Shown here piece by piece: positions 1 through 8,885 of a stretch of 53,041 nt of DNA. Under the pieces are notes generated by a model. It was given only the letters and a program-made list of their open reading frames with translations. It was not told the origin of the DNA and made no database searches. This stretch comes from Fibrobacterota bacterium (GTDB lineage Bacteria > Fibrobacterota > Fibrobacteria > UBA11236). The position numbers were made by a program, and so were the translations under genes. The stretch spans positions 1-53,041 of the forward strand of contig JAQBPO010000025.1 of the NCBI GenBank assembly GCA_028287465.1, given 5' to 3'. The stretch's first letter is position 1; each line of letters starts with the position of its first letter.

Positions 1-25
1 AGAAGTAATCGCGGAAGAACCTCCG

Positions 26-871
26 ATGGCCAGGCCCGACCTCTTCACCTATCTCGACTACCGCATGTACCTGCGGGATGCATTCGGGGCGATGAAGGCG
101 GGGGACCGGAAAACCTCCTTCCGATCCTTCGCCAAAGAGGCGGGCTATACTTCCCCCAACTTCCTACAGCTCGTCATCGCCGGGACCCGGAACCTTTCCA
201 CGGCCAGCCTGCCGGGGACCCTCCGCGCCTTGGGATTGAACAAGCAGGAATCCGAATTCTTCGCGAACATGGTGGGCTTCGAGCAGGCCCAAGGATTCGA
301 GGAGAAGAATTTCCATTATCAGCGGATGCTTCGGTCGCGCCGCTATACCGAAGCCAGGCCCATCGACAAGGGCCAATACGAATATTTCGAACAGTGGTAC
401 AACCCGGTGGTCCGTGAAATGCTGGCCCATGAAGGCTTCACGGGCGAAGCATCCTGGATCGCGCGCCGGATCCATCCCGGACTGACCGTGGCGCAGGTGG
501 AACGCTCGATCGAACTCCTCAACGGCCTCGGCATGATCCGCAAGGACGAGGCCACCGGCAAATGGCTCCAGGCGGAACCGCTCATCAGCACGCCGGCGGA
601 GGTGGCCTCCCTGGCCGTGGCCAACTACCATCGTTCGGTGCTCAAGCTCGCCTCCGATTCCATCGAGGCCTTCTCGCCGGATGAGCGGGATCTCCGGGCG
701 GCGACCTTGGGGATCCCTAAGAGCGCCTATCCCGCCATCAAGCGCAAGATGGAAGAACTGTGGCGCGAGATCCTCGCCGTGTCCCAGGCGGGCGGCAAGG
801 TGGAAGAGGTCTACCAGGTGAACCTGCAGGTATTCCCCCTGACCAAACCGGAAGGCGACGGAAATGCTTAA
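26..871 (+). CDS. TIGR02147 (DUF4423) family protein, lipoprotein-linked copy 1
   Basis: The 281-aa product begins with the family hallmark DLFTYLDYRMYLRD. It continues with a compact helical segment (about residues 25-75, pattern SFRSFAKEAGY..PNFLQLVIAG) that looks like a helix-turn-helix, then the typical middle motif EYFEQWYNPVVREML and a second winged-helix-like region (about 150-185). The family is known mainly as a Fibrobacter paralogous group without an assigned function; a transcription-regulator role is inference. The frame is open upstream to the window edge, and the copy at 52335 has an N-terminal extension of about 50 residues, so the true start could lie outside the window. The 3' end overlaps the next gene, a lipoprotein, by 8 bases, which suggests coupled translation. 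Confidence 0.85.
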   Translation: MARPDLFTYLDYRMYLRDAFGAMKAGDRKTSFRSFAKEAGYTSPNFLQLVIAGTRNLSTASLPGTLRALGLNKQESEFFANMVGFEQAQGFEEKNFHYQRMLRSRRYTEARPIDKGQYEYFEQWYNPVVREMLAHEGFTGEASWIARRIHPGLTVAQVERSIELLNGLGMIRKDEATGKWLQAEPLISTPAEVASLAVANYHRSVLKLASDSIEAFSPDERDLRAATLGIPKSAYPAIKRKMEELWREILAVSQAGGKVEEVYQVNLQVFPLTKPEGDGNA

Positions 872-1682
872 GGGAATGAAATCATCCGCCGCGATAGCGC
901 TCAGCGCCGCCTTCCTGGCGGGATGCGTAGGGGAACGGGTCGCGGGCGGGACCGGCGTGGGCAACCCCGCCAAGGGCTCGGTAACCGTATCCATGCAGGC
1001 CTCGGCGGGCGGGAATGCCCTGGCCAAGGCCTCGGCTCCGCGCAATCCGGACGGATCCTTTACCATCACCGACGCCGGCGGTACTCCATTCACCGTGCGG
1101 GAAAGCTTCGCCAATGTAGGTCGCATCAAACTGCAGCTTCCCGAAGGGCTGGATTGCAAGGACGCGGACGAGTCCGCCTGCGAATCCCTTCAGGTCGAGA
1201 TTCCCGGGCCCATGGTGGCCGATTTGATGACGGGAAAATGGCTGCCTGATCCGGGCGCCATCCGGATTCCCATCGGTTCGTATCGCCGGATCGACGTGCG
1301 CCTGGAAAGCCAGTCCAAGGACTCCGAAGGGACACCGTCCATCCTGGCCGGGCACAGCATGATCCTCCGAGGCTCCTTCGATTACGCCGGGTCCAAGGAC
1401 AAGGCCTTCTCCATCGCCCTGGATTTCGGTGAAGACGCGCGATTCGATTCCGATTCCGGCCTTGTAATCGACAGCATCGGCGTGAACCGCCTGCTCGTCC
1501 TGCTGGACGTGGAAAAATGGCTGTCCGGCGTGGACATCACCCGTTGCCTGGACGAAGGAAGGCTGGCCCTGCTTCCGGATGGAAGCCTTGTAGTGGACAA
1601 GGAAAATGCGTGCGGACAGCTGGAGAACGACCTCAAGTCCGCCATCAAGGCATCGGGCCGCTTGGGCAAGGGGAAGGAATGA
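864..1682 (+). CDS. Predicted lipoprotein coupled to TIGR02147 copy 1
   Basis: A 272-aa protein with a signal peptide ending in the lipobox LAGC (Cys21). It should therefore be lipidated and anchored in the outer or inner membrane. Directly after the Cys comes VGERVAGGTGVGNP, which closely resembles the segment after the lipobox of the lipoprotein at 7363. The rest is mostly beta-strand-like, with one Cys pair-like region (C..ESAC, about residues 97-105) and a late Cys. I recognise no enzymatic domain. The ATG at 864 is favoured because a GGAAGG sequence lies about 9 bases upstream; the ATG at 876 has a poorly spaced purine run. Its neighbour and overlap suggest it works with the TIGR02147 protein. 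Function unknown. Confidence 0.8.
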   Translation: MLKGMKSSAAIALSAAFLAGCVGERVAGGTGVGNPAKGSVTVSMQASAGGNALAKASAPRNPDGSFTITDAGGTPFTVRESFANVGRIKLQLPEGLDCKDADESACESLQVEIPGPMVADLMTGKWLPDPGAIRIPIGSYRRIDVRLESQSKDSEGTPSILAGHSMILRGSFDYAGSKDKAFSIALDFGEDARFDSDSGLVIDSIGVNRLLVLLDVEKWLSGVDITRCLDEGRLALLPDGSLVVDKENACGQLENDLKSAIKASGRLGKGKE

Positions 1683-1703
1683 TCACGCTTCCCGGGATCC
1701 CGA

Positions 1704-2339
1704 TCAGCCTTTCTTCCGAACCACCTGCAGGCCGTCCCGCACCGTAAGCAAAACGTTTTCCACCCGCTCATCCCCGGCGATGCGCCGGTTGACCGCATCG
1801 ATGGCGATGGTTTCCCGATCGTGCGGCTTCAATACCAGGCCGGACCAGAGGGTATTGTCGATCAGCACCAGGCCCCCGGGTCGGATGAGATCCAACGCCT
1901 TTTCGTAATACGCCGGATAATTCTCCTTGTCCGCGTCGATGAAGGCCATGTCGAAGGGCGCGGCCAATCCCTCCAGGGTTTCCAGGGCCGGACCCAGGCG
2001 GATTTCGATTTTCCTGCCGTGCGGGCTGGCGTCGAAATACCTTTGGGCCATGGCGGCGTTCACGGGATCGATCTCGCAGGTCACGACCTTGCCGTCTTCG
2101 GGAATCCCCTCGGCCATGGAGAGGGCTGAATACCCGGTGAAGGTCCCGAGTTCCAGGATCCGCTTCGCCCCGGAGGTCTGGGCCAAAAGCTTCAACAACC
2201 GCCCTTCCAGGCGGCCGGTGAGCATCTGGGGCATTTGCATCTTGGCGTGGGTTTCCTCCGAGAGGCGGCGCAAGAGATCCGGTTCCGGGGAGGTATGATC
2301 GAAGGCGTAACGTTCCAGATCCTTATCGACGATATCCAT
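1704..2339 (-). CDS. Class I SAM-dependent O-methyltransferase (CCoAOMT-like, family 3)
   Basis: 211 aa, a full-length member of the cation-dependent O-methyltransferase family (caffeoyl-CoA / catechol type), which transfers a methyl group from SAM to a catechol-like hydroxyl. The SAM-binding motif LELGTFTGYSAL lies at about residues 63-74, the acidic end of strand 2 at CEID (88-91), and the metal ligands are Asp135 (FIDADK), Asp161 and Asn162 (LIDN). The substrate cannot be read from sequence. It is the last gene of a probable minus-strand run (359-aa unknown protein, dtd, this gene), 14 bases after dtd. Confidence 0.85.
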   Translation of the reverse strand: MDIVDKDLERYAFDHTSPEPDLLRRLSEETHAKMQMPQMLTGRLEGRLLKLLAQTSGAKRILELGTFTGYSALSMAEGIPEDGKVVTCEIDPVNAAMAQRYFDASPHGRKIEIRLGPALETLEGLAAPFDMAFIDADKENYPAYYEKALDLIRPGGLVLIDNTLWSGLVLKPHDRETIAIDAVNRRIAGDERVENVLLTVRDGLQVVRKKG

Positions 2340-2353
2340 GGCTCCTCCTGATG

Positions 2354-2806
2354 CTATTCACGCGATTTGCTGTCCATCACGATCGTTACCGGACCGTCGT
2401 TGTCCAGGCTCACCTTCATGTCCGCCCCGAACCGGCCTTTCGAGACCGGACGGCCCAGTTCAGCCTCCAGGCGCGCGGCCAGGAATCCATAGAGCGGGAT
2501 GGCCTTGTCCGGACCCGCCGCGCCGGAGAACGTCGGCCGGTTGCCTTTGGACGTTCCGGCGAACAAGGTGAACTGGCTGACCAGGAGGATATCCCCGCCG
2601 ATGTCCGCAACGGACAGGTTCATCTTTCCTTCGACGTCGGGGAATATCCGCATGCGGACGAGCTTTCCCGCCAGCCAGATCGCGTCCTCCTCCGTATCCT
2701 CGGGCGAAATGCCCGCCAGGAGGAGCAGCCCGCGGCCGATGGAGGCGATGGTCTCGCCCGCCACTTCGACCGCGGCCTTCCCCACCCTTTGCGCGACGAT
2801 CCTCAT
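2354..2806 (-). CDS. dtd: D-aminoacyl-tRNA deacylase
   Basis: 150 aa, the normal length for Dtd, the cytoplasmic homodimer that hydrolyses D-amino acids (and misloaded Gly) from tRNA. The start MRIVAQRV, the KMNLSV segment (61-66), the catalytic SQFTLFA motif (77-83), GNRPTFSGAAGP (88-99) and the C-terminal FGADMKV..DNDGPVTI with the Gly-cisPro element are all present. The start ATG agrees with the family's N-terminus. It sits 29 bases after the unknown 359-aa gene and 14 bases before the O-methyltransferase on the same strand, so the three are probably co-transcribed. Confidence 0.95.
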   Translation of the reverse strand: MRIVAQRVGKAAVEVAGETIASIGRGLLLLAGISPEDTEEDAIWLAGKLVRMRIFPDVEGKMNLSVADIGGDILLVSQFTLFAGTSKGNRPTFSGAAGPDKAIPLYGFLAARLEAELGRPVSKGRFGADMKVSLDNDGPVTIVMDSKSRE

Positions 2807-2835
2807 GGGAGGAAAGGTATTAACGGTAGGCGATG

Positions 2836-3915
2836 CTAATGGGCGTGAAGGATATTCTCTTCCTGGGAATCCAGGCGGGCTCCCGCCTGGGTCTGGTCCA
2901 GGAAATACAGGAGCATCTCGGCGGCATGCCGGGCATGGGGGGCTACGATGCGGCGTTCCAGGAAATCCGGGGAGATGGTGCTCATGCCAAAGGGCGGATT
3001 ACCCGGTCCTTGCACCTCCCAGCTGAGCGGATACGATTTGGCGGATACGGGCATGGGAGGATCCCAACCGTGGAAGTGCGCCTCCGCCCAGGGGAGATGC
3101 GGGCAGGTTTCCTTGGTCCGTTCCGGAAAGGGCGGCCCATTGGTGGGAATGTCCTTATAGTCCATCCAGAAGACGCTCGAATAGGGATCGAAGGAAACGG
3201 GTATCTTATAAGGGTCGGGCAGACCCAGGCATTTGAGGCCGTATTTCATCCACTTGGTCTGGTAGACGGGATGTTCGCCGCCATCGGTTCGACCGTCCAG
3301 GTAATCCGTGTTGCGGAACCCCTGGGCCTGCTCCAGGATTCCCGCCACCAAGGGATGGTCCTTGTCCGCCACCATGGAGATCAGGAAGAGCGCTTGGCCC
3401 AGGTTGTCCGGTTCGCGTTCGCCGTCCCGGGCGTAGTCGAAAGGCTCCGTAAGGCCGAGGATCCAATCCTTGACCAGCCCCAGGTTGCCGGTCCGTCTCA
3501 GGCATTCGGCGATGATGGCCCCGTCGCGGTAGTTCGGCGCGTTCTGCACCAGGAAATTCGTGAGAGGCTTCCCGTCCAGGATATGGATGAGGACCTCGTG
3601 GAGCAGGACCTTCAGCAGGTTCGCATCCCTGCCTCCCTTGAAGTCAGGCAGGTGTATGGGGTTGCCGGTCAGGTAGGTCTGCGTACCCTCCACCATGAGG
3701 CATACTCCGGTCTCGTCCTCGCGGATGGAATAGAGCTTCCCTTCGCGCGATTGCCATTTGACCGTGTATTCATGGGGGATGATCTGCTCATGGACCGGGC
3801 TCCAACTACGGAGCAATTCGCCGGTCAAGGCGTCATATAGGGCGCCGGCCTTATACAAAAGCTTGCGCCGGTTCCCCATGCCGAACAGGAAGAACGGATG
3901 GTGAGGAAGCTTCAT
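2836..3915 (-). CDS. Conserved-looking protein of unknown function (359 aa)
   Basis: I do not recognise this family. The product starts MKLPHHPFFLFGMGNRRK after a good ribosome binding site (GGAAAGGGGAA, about 9 bases upstream). It has no signal peptide or membrane segment, so it is probably cytoplasmic. The N-terminal third is beta-rich. The middle is helical with short repeat-like helices (about 100-220), suggesting a helical or alpha/alpha-type fold. The C-terminal half is rich in Pro, Trp and His (for example LPWAEAHFHGWDPPMP), as in carbohydrate-active proteins, but no catalytic motif is certain. It heads the run with dtd and the O-methyltransferase; nothing in those neighbours fixes its role. 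Confidence 0.75.
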   Translation of the reverse strand: MKLPHHPFFLFGMGNRRKLLYKAGALYDALTGELLRSWSPVHEQIIPHEYTVKWQSREGKLYSIREDETGVCLMVEGTQTYLTGNPIHLPDFKGGRDANLLKVLLHEVLIHILDGKPLTNFLVQNAPNYRDGAIIAECLRRTGNLGLVKDWILGLTEPFDYARDGEREPDNLGQALFLISMVADKDHPLVAGILEQAQGFRNTDYLDGRTDGGEHPVYQTKWMKYGLKCLGLPDPYKIPVSFDPYSSVFWMDYKDIPTNGPPFPERTKETCPHLPWAEAHFHGWDPPMPVSAKSYPLSWEVQGPGNPPFGMSTISPDFLERRIVAPHARHAAEMLLYFLDQTQAGARLDSQEENILHAH

Positions 3916-4070
3916 CGGCGGATTCCCCTTTCCGATAAACTAATTTTTCGGCGTTTACGGGGGTTAATAAACCGGTCTGGGAGGCGGCTTTCCGCCCGGA
4001 ACCGGTCGTTTCCCCGTTAAGGCGGTCCCTTTGGCAGGCCTTAGGGGCGATCCAGGAGGCTGCTTGGGTG

Positions 4071-4105
4071 GAAAGGCCCTCGGGCAAGGGCCCGAGGGTC
4101 TTTCC
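4071..4105 (-). terminator. Long hairpin downstream of enolase
   Basis: A near-perfect inverted repeat (GAAAGGCCCTCGGGC, 4-base loop, GCCCGAGGGTCTTTC; one G-T wobble) lies 13 bases after the eno stop. The outer arms are A- and T-rich, so the stem could end transcripts on either strand. It separates eno from the 359-aa gene. Confidence 0.8.
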
Positions 4106-4117
4106 GATTCCGGAGAA

Positions 4118-5404
4118 CTAGAACGCGTTCTTCTTCCACTTGGCGTTCTTGCCCAGTTCTTCCTCGATGCGGATGAGCTGGTTGTACTTGCAGACGCGAT
4201 CCGTGCGGCTCAGGGAGCCGGTCTTGATCTGTCCGGCGGCGGTGCCCACGGCCAGGTCGGCGATGAAGGAATCCTCGGTCTCGCCGGAGCGGTGCGAAGA
4301 GACCACGCCGAAGCCGGCGGCCTGGGCCATGCTGATGGCCTGGAGGGTCTCGGTCACGGTGCCGATCTGGTTCACCTTGATGAGGATGGCGTTCGCGACC
4401 TTGTTGTCGATGCCGCGCTTGAGGATGGCGGGGTTGGTGACGAACAAATCGTCCCCGACCAGCTGGACTTTCTTGCCGATGGCGTCGGTCAGCAGCTTCC
4501 AGCCGTCCCAGTCGTTCTGATCCATGCCGTCTTCGATGGAGTAGATGGGGTATTTGGCGCACAGGTCCGCGTACATCTTGACCATCTGCTTGGACGTGTA
4601 TGTCTTGCCGTCCGACTTGTGGAAGGTGTAGGTGCCCTTGTCCTTGTCGTAGAACTCCGAAGAGGCCACGTCGAGGGCGATCTTCACGTCCTTGCCGGGG
4701 GCGTATCCCGCATCCTTAATGGCCTTCATGATGGAGTCGAGGGCGTCCTTGGTACCTTTGAGCGCGGGAGCGAAACCGCCCTCATCGCCCACCGCCGTCG
4801 ACAGGCCGCGCTTCTTGAGCAGAGCCTTGAGGGCGTGGAAGATTTCCACCGACATGCGCAGGCCTTCGGAGAACGACTTGGCGCCGACGGGCGCTATCAT
4901 GAACTCCTGGAAATCGATGGGCGCGTCCGAGTGGGCGCCGCCGTTGATGATGTTGCACATCGGGAGGGGCAGGCTGTAGCTCTTGTTGCCGGCCAGGTTG
5001 CCCAGGTAGACGTACAAGGGCAGCTTGGCTTCGGCGGCGGCGGCGCGGGCGATGGCCATGGAAGCGCCGAGCAAGGCGTTGGCGCCGAGCTTGCCCTTAT
5101 TGGCGGAGCCGTCCGTCTTGATCATGAGGTTGTCGAGATCGGCCTGCTTGGAGGCTTCCTTTCCGATCAGGACCTTGGCGAGCTTGGTGTTGGCGTTCTT
5201 GACGGCCTTCAATACGCCCTTGCCGAGGTAGCGGGCCTTGTCCCCGTCGCGCAGCTCGACGGCTTCGCGTTCGCCGGTGGAGGCGCCCGAGGGTACGGCG
5301 GCACGGCCGAAGGCTCCGCTTTCCAGGGTAACGTCCACCTCGATGGTGGGGTTCCCGCGGGAATCGAGGATCTGCCGGGCGACTAGTGACTTGATGGCGG
5401 ACAT
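4118..5404 (-). CDS. eno: Enolase
   Basis: 428 aa, the usual length. It converts 2-phosphoglycerate to phosphoenolpyruvate in glycolysis (cytoplasmic, Mg-dependent, often membrane-associated). Clear family markers in order are [21 protein letters not shown] at the N-terminus, the mobile-loop motif [16 protein letters not shown], the GGAHSD loop, [44 protein letters not shown] with the catalytic Lys, and [18 protein letters not shown]. It ends in a short Lys/Asn/Ala tail. It looks monocistronic: a terminator follows and a divergent gene lies upstream. Confidence 0.98.
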   Translation of the reverse strand: MSAIKSLVARQILDSRGNPTIEVDVTLESGAFGRAAVPSGASTGEREAVELRDGDKARYLGKGVLKAVKNANTKLAKVLIGKEASKQADLDNLMIKTDGSANKGKLGANALLGASMAIARAAAAEAKLPLYVYLGNLAGNKSYSLPLPMCNIINGGAHSDAPIDFQEFMIAPVGAKSFSEGLRMSVEIFHALKALLKKRGLSTAVGDEGGFAPALKGTKDALDSIMKAIKDAGYAPGKDVKIALDVASSEFYDKDKGTYTFHKSDGKTYTSKQMVKMYADLCAKYPIYSIEDGMDQNDWDGWKLLTDAIGKKVQLVGDDLFVTNPAILKRGIDNKVANAILIKVNQIGTVTETLQAISMAQAAGFGVVSSHRSGETEDSFIADLAVGTAAGQIKTGSLSRTDRVCKYNQLIRIEEELGKNAKWKKNAF

Positions 5405-5476
5405 AGGCTACTCCATACTGATAAGTTAGGCCGGGAAAGATAAGTATTGCTCGTCCGGTTTTCTATCCTTTGCAAC

Positions 5477-6190
5477 ATGCCCCGCCTGGTCGGAATGGTA
5501 TTCCGATGGACCCTGCTCCCATTCCTGCTTCTCCTCGCGCAAGCCATGGCGAGCGAGCTGTTCCGGGCCTTGCGCGCCTCGGGGCTGGGGCCGGCCGCCT
5601 TCTTCCACCCACTGGCCCTGTGGTTCGCCGCGGGAATCGGCTTCCGAATCCTCTTCGGCTCGCTCATGCGTCGCATGGGCCGGGACGACCCGCTGGAGTT
5701 CATTGACACTTTGGAGCACGAGTTGACGCATGCCCTGGTCGGGTACGCCACCCTATGCCCGCCGGTCTCCCTCTCCGCGTCCCTCAAGTCCGGCGGCGAA
5801 GTGGAGCTCAAAGGCCATAACCCCCTGGCCGTCCTGGCGCCCTACTTCCTGCCGCTCTGGTGCCTTTTGATCCTCCTGCTGGGCCTGGTGGTCAAGCCCG
5901 GAATGCAGAATGCATGGGACCATCTCCTCTTCTTCCTGATGGGTTGGTTCTGCTACCGCCTGTTCCGCGAGTACGGCTGGCGCCAGACGGACCTCCACCT
6001 GTACGGCTTCGTCTTTTCGGCCGTCTCCGTATTCATCCTGCTGCTGGCCGACCTGGGGCTTATCCTGCATGTCAGGGGCCTGCTCTCCGCGGGATGGATG
6101 GGCGCTTCCGGCCGTCATGCCTGGCATGCCCTGCCCTTGGCCTGGGGATGGATCCTGGATCGTCTGGCGGTCCAAGCCTCCGTTAGGTAA
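5477..6190 (+). CDS. Membrane protein with HEXXH motif (possible zinc metalloprotease)
   Basis: 237 aa with about five or six hydrophobic segments: near 12-25, 45-60, 118-135, 145-160, 172-192 and 210-228. An HELTH sequence at residues 81-85, in the context IDTLEHELTHALVGY, fits the HEXXH zinc-binding motif of intramembrane or membrane-bound metalloproteases such as M50 or M48-like groups. A third ligand is not obvious; candidates are Asp and His residues farther on. ATG 5477 is chosen over the TTG at 5447 because it places the hydrophobic N-terminus right at the start. It is divergent from eno, with about 70 bases between. Target unknown; protease activity is inference from the motif. Confidence 0.7.
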   Translation: MPRLVGMVFRWTLLPFLLLLAQAMASELFRALRASGLGPAAFFHPLALWFAAGIGFRILFGSLMRRMGRDDPLEFIDTLEHELTHALVGYATLCPPVSLSASLKSGGEVELKGHNPLAVLAPYFLPLWCLLILLLGLVVKPGMQNAWDHLLFFLMGWFCYRLFREYGWRQTDLHLYGFVFSAVSVFILLLADLGLILHVRGLLSAGWMGASGRHAWHALPLAWGWILDRLAVQASVR

Positions 6191-6451
6191 CAGGTATGGT
6201 ACTGCACGGAAACCCCCTACCGGGTCGCCTCAGGCGATTCCCACGACCAGGTGGATTCCGCCGGACCGTTTAATCTTTTCCGGCCTTCCGGGATATCCGC
6301 CTGCGCCATCGAACCCGCGCAACCGCCATTCGGCTTGCTTTTTGAGGATTCCCGGGTCCGATTTCAGCTTTTAGCGTTTAAGATTTTATCCGGAACGGGC
6401 CGGATTCCGATCGTGCCGCCGGAGGTCCGGCATTACCTTTACCGCACGCCC

Positions 6452-7366
6452 ATGACCACGCCCAGACCCACCGCGCCCGTTCCCGACGGGGACGATCGCG
6501 CGCCCGCCCGGGACGTGCCGGAAACGACCCCGCCGATCGCGATTTCCCTCTACGATTACGCGGATTACCGCGCCTACCTCAAGGACTGGTACAAGCGCGA
6601 AAGGGACTCGGAGCGGAAAATCTCATATCGAAGCCTCGCCCGGGAAATCGGATTCAAATCCCCCGGCCATTTCAGCCTCATCGTGAACGCCAAGGCCAAT
6701 CTTTCGCTCAAGATCCTGGATCGATTCATCCGTTACCTCGGGCTTTCCAAGAAGGAGGCGGAATATTTCCAGGCCCTGGTCCTTTACAACCAGGCCAAGG
6801 CCCAGGAGGATAAGAAGCGGTATTTCGATCGCATGCTTTCCTTCAAGCAATTCCGGGTGCGTTCCATCGCTGCCACCCAATACGAGTTCCTGGAAAAATG
6901 GTATTACATGGCGGTGCGGGAAGTGCTTGCCGTGCATTCCTTCAAGGGCGACTACGCCGCCCTGGCGCAGATGATCGTACCGTCCATCAACACGGACGAG
7001 GCACGAAAGGCCATCGAGACCCTCAAACGGCTCGGGTTGATAACGCGTGATGCCCAGGGTCGATGGCTCCGCGTGGAAACGGTGCTTGCCGCCGGGCCGG
7101 AGGCCCCGGCTTTGGCCGTCAATTCCTTCCTGTCCCAGGCCATGGACCTGGCGAAATCGGCCTTGGACAACATCCCCAAGGAGGATAGGGTCCTGGCCGC
7201 GACCACGGTTTCCGTGTCCAAGGGTACCTTCGAGGAAATCCGCGAAGAGACCCGGAATTTCCGCAAGCGCATCCTGGAAATGGCGCAAAGGGATCCGAAG
7301 CCGGACCGCATCTACCAGTTCCAGTTCCACGTTTTCCCGCTCTCCAAAACCGGGATGGCCCCTTGA
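6452..7366 (+). CDS. TIGR02147 (DUF4423) family protein, lipoprotein-linked copy 2
   Basis: 304 aa. After a Pro-rich, probably disordered N-terminus (about 30 residues), it shows SLYDYADYRAYLKDWYKRE, the ISYRSLAREIGFKSPGHFSLIVNAK segment (helix-turn-helix-like), EYFQALVLYNQAK, and YEFLEKWYYMAVREVLAVH, each matching copy 1 position for position. ATG 6452 is preferred because the upstream in-frame sequence does not resemble the other two copies. Its TGA overlaps the TTG start of the next gene (TTGA), so the downstream lipoprotein is almost certainly translated by coupling. A role in regulation is inferred; the family has no established biochemical function. Confidence 0.88.
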   Translation: MTTPRPTAPVPDGDDRAPARDVPETTPPIAISLYDYADYRAYLKDWYKRERDSERKISYRSLAREIGFKSPGHFSLIVNAKANLSLKILDRFIRYLGLSKKEAEYFQALVLYNQAKAQEDKKRYFDRMLSFKQFRVRSIAATQYEFLEKWYYMAVREVLAVHSFKGDYAALAQMIVPSINTDEARKAIETLKRLGLITRDAQGRWLRVETVLAAGPEAPALAVNSFLSQAMDLAKSALDNIPKEDRVLAATTVSVSKGTFEEIREETRNFRKRILEMAQRDPKPDRIYQFQFHVFPLSKTGMAP

Positions 7367-8673
7367 ACGCCGTTTGGCGGCTGCCCGCCTTCCTGGCGCT
7401 TCTGGCGTTCGCGTGCCTGACGGGTTGCCTTGGAGAGGGCCGCCTGGCCGGCGGCGGAGGCGTGGACGTCGAGGGCATCACGGTCGAGGGAACCGCAATG
7501 CGCGCGGATCGCACCCCGGTCATGGCCGCGCAAGTGCGCTTGCGCGCCTGGGATTTCCAGAAGCCCTCCGGGGCGCCGAAGATCGCCATCGATCATGGCG
7601 ATACGCGCACGGACTCCCTGGGACGCTTCCGCTTCGCGGACGTGGATTCGGGCCGCTATGCCTTGGAAGTCGACGCGGGCCCGGAGGGAGCGATCGTGCT
7701 TGAGATCGAAGCGGACGGGACCCAACGGGTACTCGTCCTGGAAGCCCAGGTACGTCCCACGGGGACGCTGGCGGGCGCGGTCCGGGATACGGGCCGACGC
7801 GCGGTGGCGGACGCCCTGGTCGGCATCCTGGGCCTCGATCGGGAGACCCGGACGGATTCGTCCGGCGCGTTCCTGCTTTCCGGCCTGCCGCCCGGACGTT
7901 ATACCGTCCGCGTATCGCCGCCTTCGCCGCTCTGGTCCTCGATCGAGTTGCCGCAAATCGATATCCGGGGCGCGGAGGAGACGCGTCTGGATTCCCTGGT
8001 CCTGCCCAACTCGATTCCCGGTATCCTGGCCCAGTGGCGCTTCGATGAAGGCAAGGGGCCGGTGGCCGGGAACACCCAAGGATCCGAGGCCCGCGCCATC
8101 CTGAGCGGCGGCGCGTCATGGGCCCCCGCGCGGGACAGCCTGGGGATTTCCCTTCCAGGCACGGGATTGGATTTCGCCTTCGTTCCGCGCACCAAATCCG
8201 CGAGCCTGGACCGCGGGACGGACGAGGATTTCACCGTGACCGCATGGATCCGGATCGCCTCGCCGAAAGCGCGAGCGGGCTCGGCCAGGCATATCGCGGA
8301 TTCCCGCACCGGATACGCGCCGAACGGGTACTCCCTGGGATTGGCCGCGGACGGCGGAGCCGAGTTTCTCTTCCAGGCCATCGGGGAAAAGGATCCGGCG
8401 CGGATCGCGGGCGGATCGGACCTGGACGATGGCGCATGGCATCTGCTGGCGGCCGGCCGGGCCGGGGCCCGGTTCTTCCTCTTCGCGGACGGTGCCCTAT
8501 TGGGCGAAACCACCGGACCCACCGCGGCCATCACCAAGGACAACCCTCTCTATTTCGGCGGGCACGAAGGGAAATCCGATTTCTTCCCCGGCCTGATCGA
8601 TGATGTCCGCCTTTACTCCCGCGGTTTGACCGCCGACGAGGAGAAAAGCCAGTTCCTGCAGCCTGCCCCCTGA
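7363..8673 (+). CDS. Lipoprotein with carboxypeptidase-regulatory-like repeats and a LamG-like domain
   Basis: 436 aa starting at TTG, overlapping the previous stop by four bases. The signal peptide ends in the lipobox LTGC (Cys22) and is followed by LGEGRLAGGGGVDVEG, matching the sequence after the lipobox of the lipoprotein at 864. Two Ig-like carboxypeptidase-regulatory modules follow (about 42-125 and 128-210; pattern TDSLGRFRFADVDSGRYALEV, then TDSSGAFLLSGLPPGRYTVRV). A concanavalin A/LamG-like domain fills the C-terminus (about 225-425; AQWRFDEGKG, DFTVTAWIRI, DDGAWHLLAAG, LIDDVRLYSRGLTADE). This architecture is typical of surface glycan-binding proteins; the ligand is unknown. It is probably displayed on the outer membrane. 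Confidence 0.85.
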   Translation: MNAVWRLPAFLALLAFACLTGCLGEGRLAGGGGVDVEGITVEGTAMRADRTPVMAAQVRLRAWDFQKPSGAPKIAIDHGDTRTDSLGRFRFADVDSGRYALEVDAGPEGAIVLEIEADGTQRVLVLEAQVRPTGTLAGAVRDTGRRAVADALVGILGLDRETRTDSSGAFLLSGLPPGRYTVRVSPPSPLWSSIELPQIDIRGAEETRLDSLVLPNSIPGILAQWRFDEGKGPVAGNTQGSEARAILSGGASWAPARDSLGISLPGTGLDFAFVPRTKSASLDRGTDEDFTVTAWIRIASPKARAGSARHIADSRTGYAPNGYSLGLAADGGAEFLFQAIGEKDPARIAGGSDLDDGAWHLLAAGRAGARFFLFADGALLGETTGPTAAITKDNPLYFGGHEGKSDFFPGLIDDVRLYSRGLTADEEKSQFLQPAP

Positions 8674-8885
8674 GAAATACCGCTTACGGTACCCGGGCGA
8701 TGAACCCGGGAACCGGCATGGCGCTCACCCGATAGCGGATCCGCACGGGTCCAGCGTCTTCATTCCTGACGGGATCGCGTTTCAGCGTTTTTTTTACCTT
8801 TTCGAGGGGCTGAAATTCCTCAAATACGATGGAATCGGCACAAGCACCCTTGTATCCTAATCAACAAGTGAGGCGACCCATCCCT

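Noticed and set aside
4031-5386. 451-codon frame opposite eno
   Set aside because: Antisense shadow of enolase, Gly/Val/Leu-rich, no recognisable domain.
7363-8673. Calling the LamG lipoprotein a glycoside hydrolase
   Set aside because: Only binding-type beta-sandwich modules are seen, with no catalytic domain.
8691-8713. CCCGGG inverted repeat after the LamG lipoprotein gene as a terminator
   Set aside because: Short stem and no T-run after it; could be chance in GC-rich sequence.
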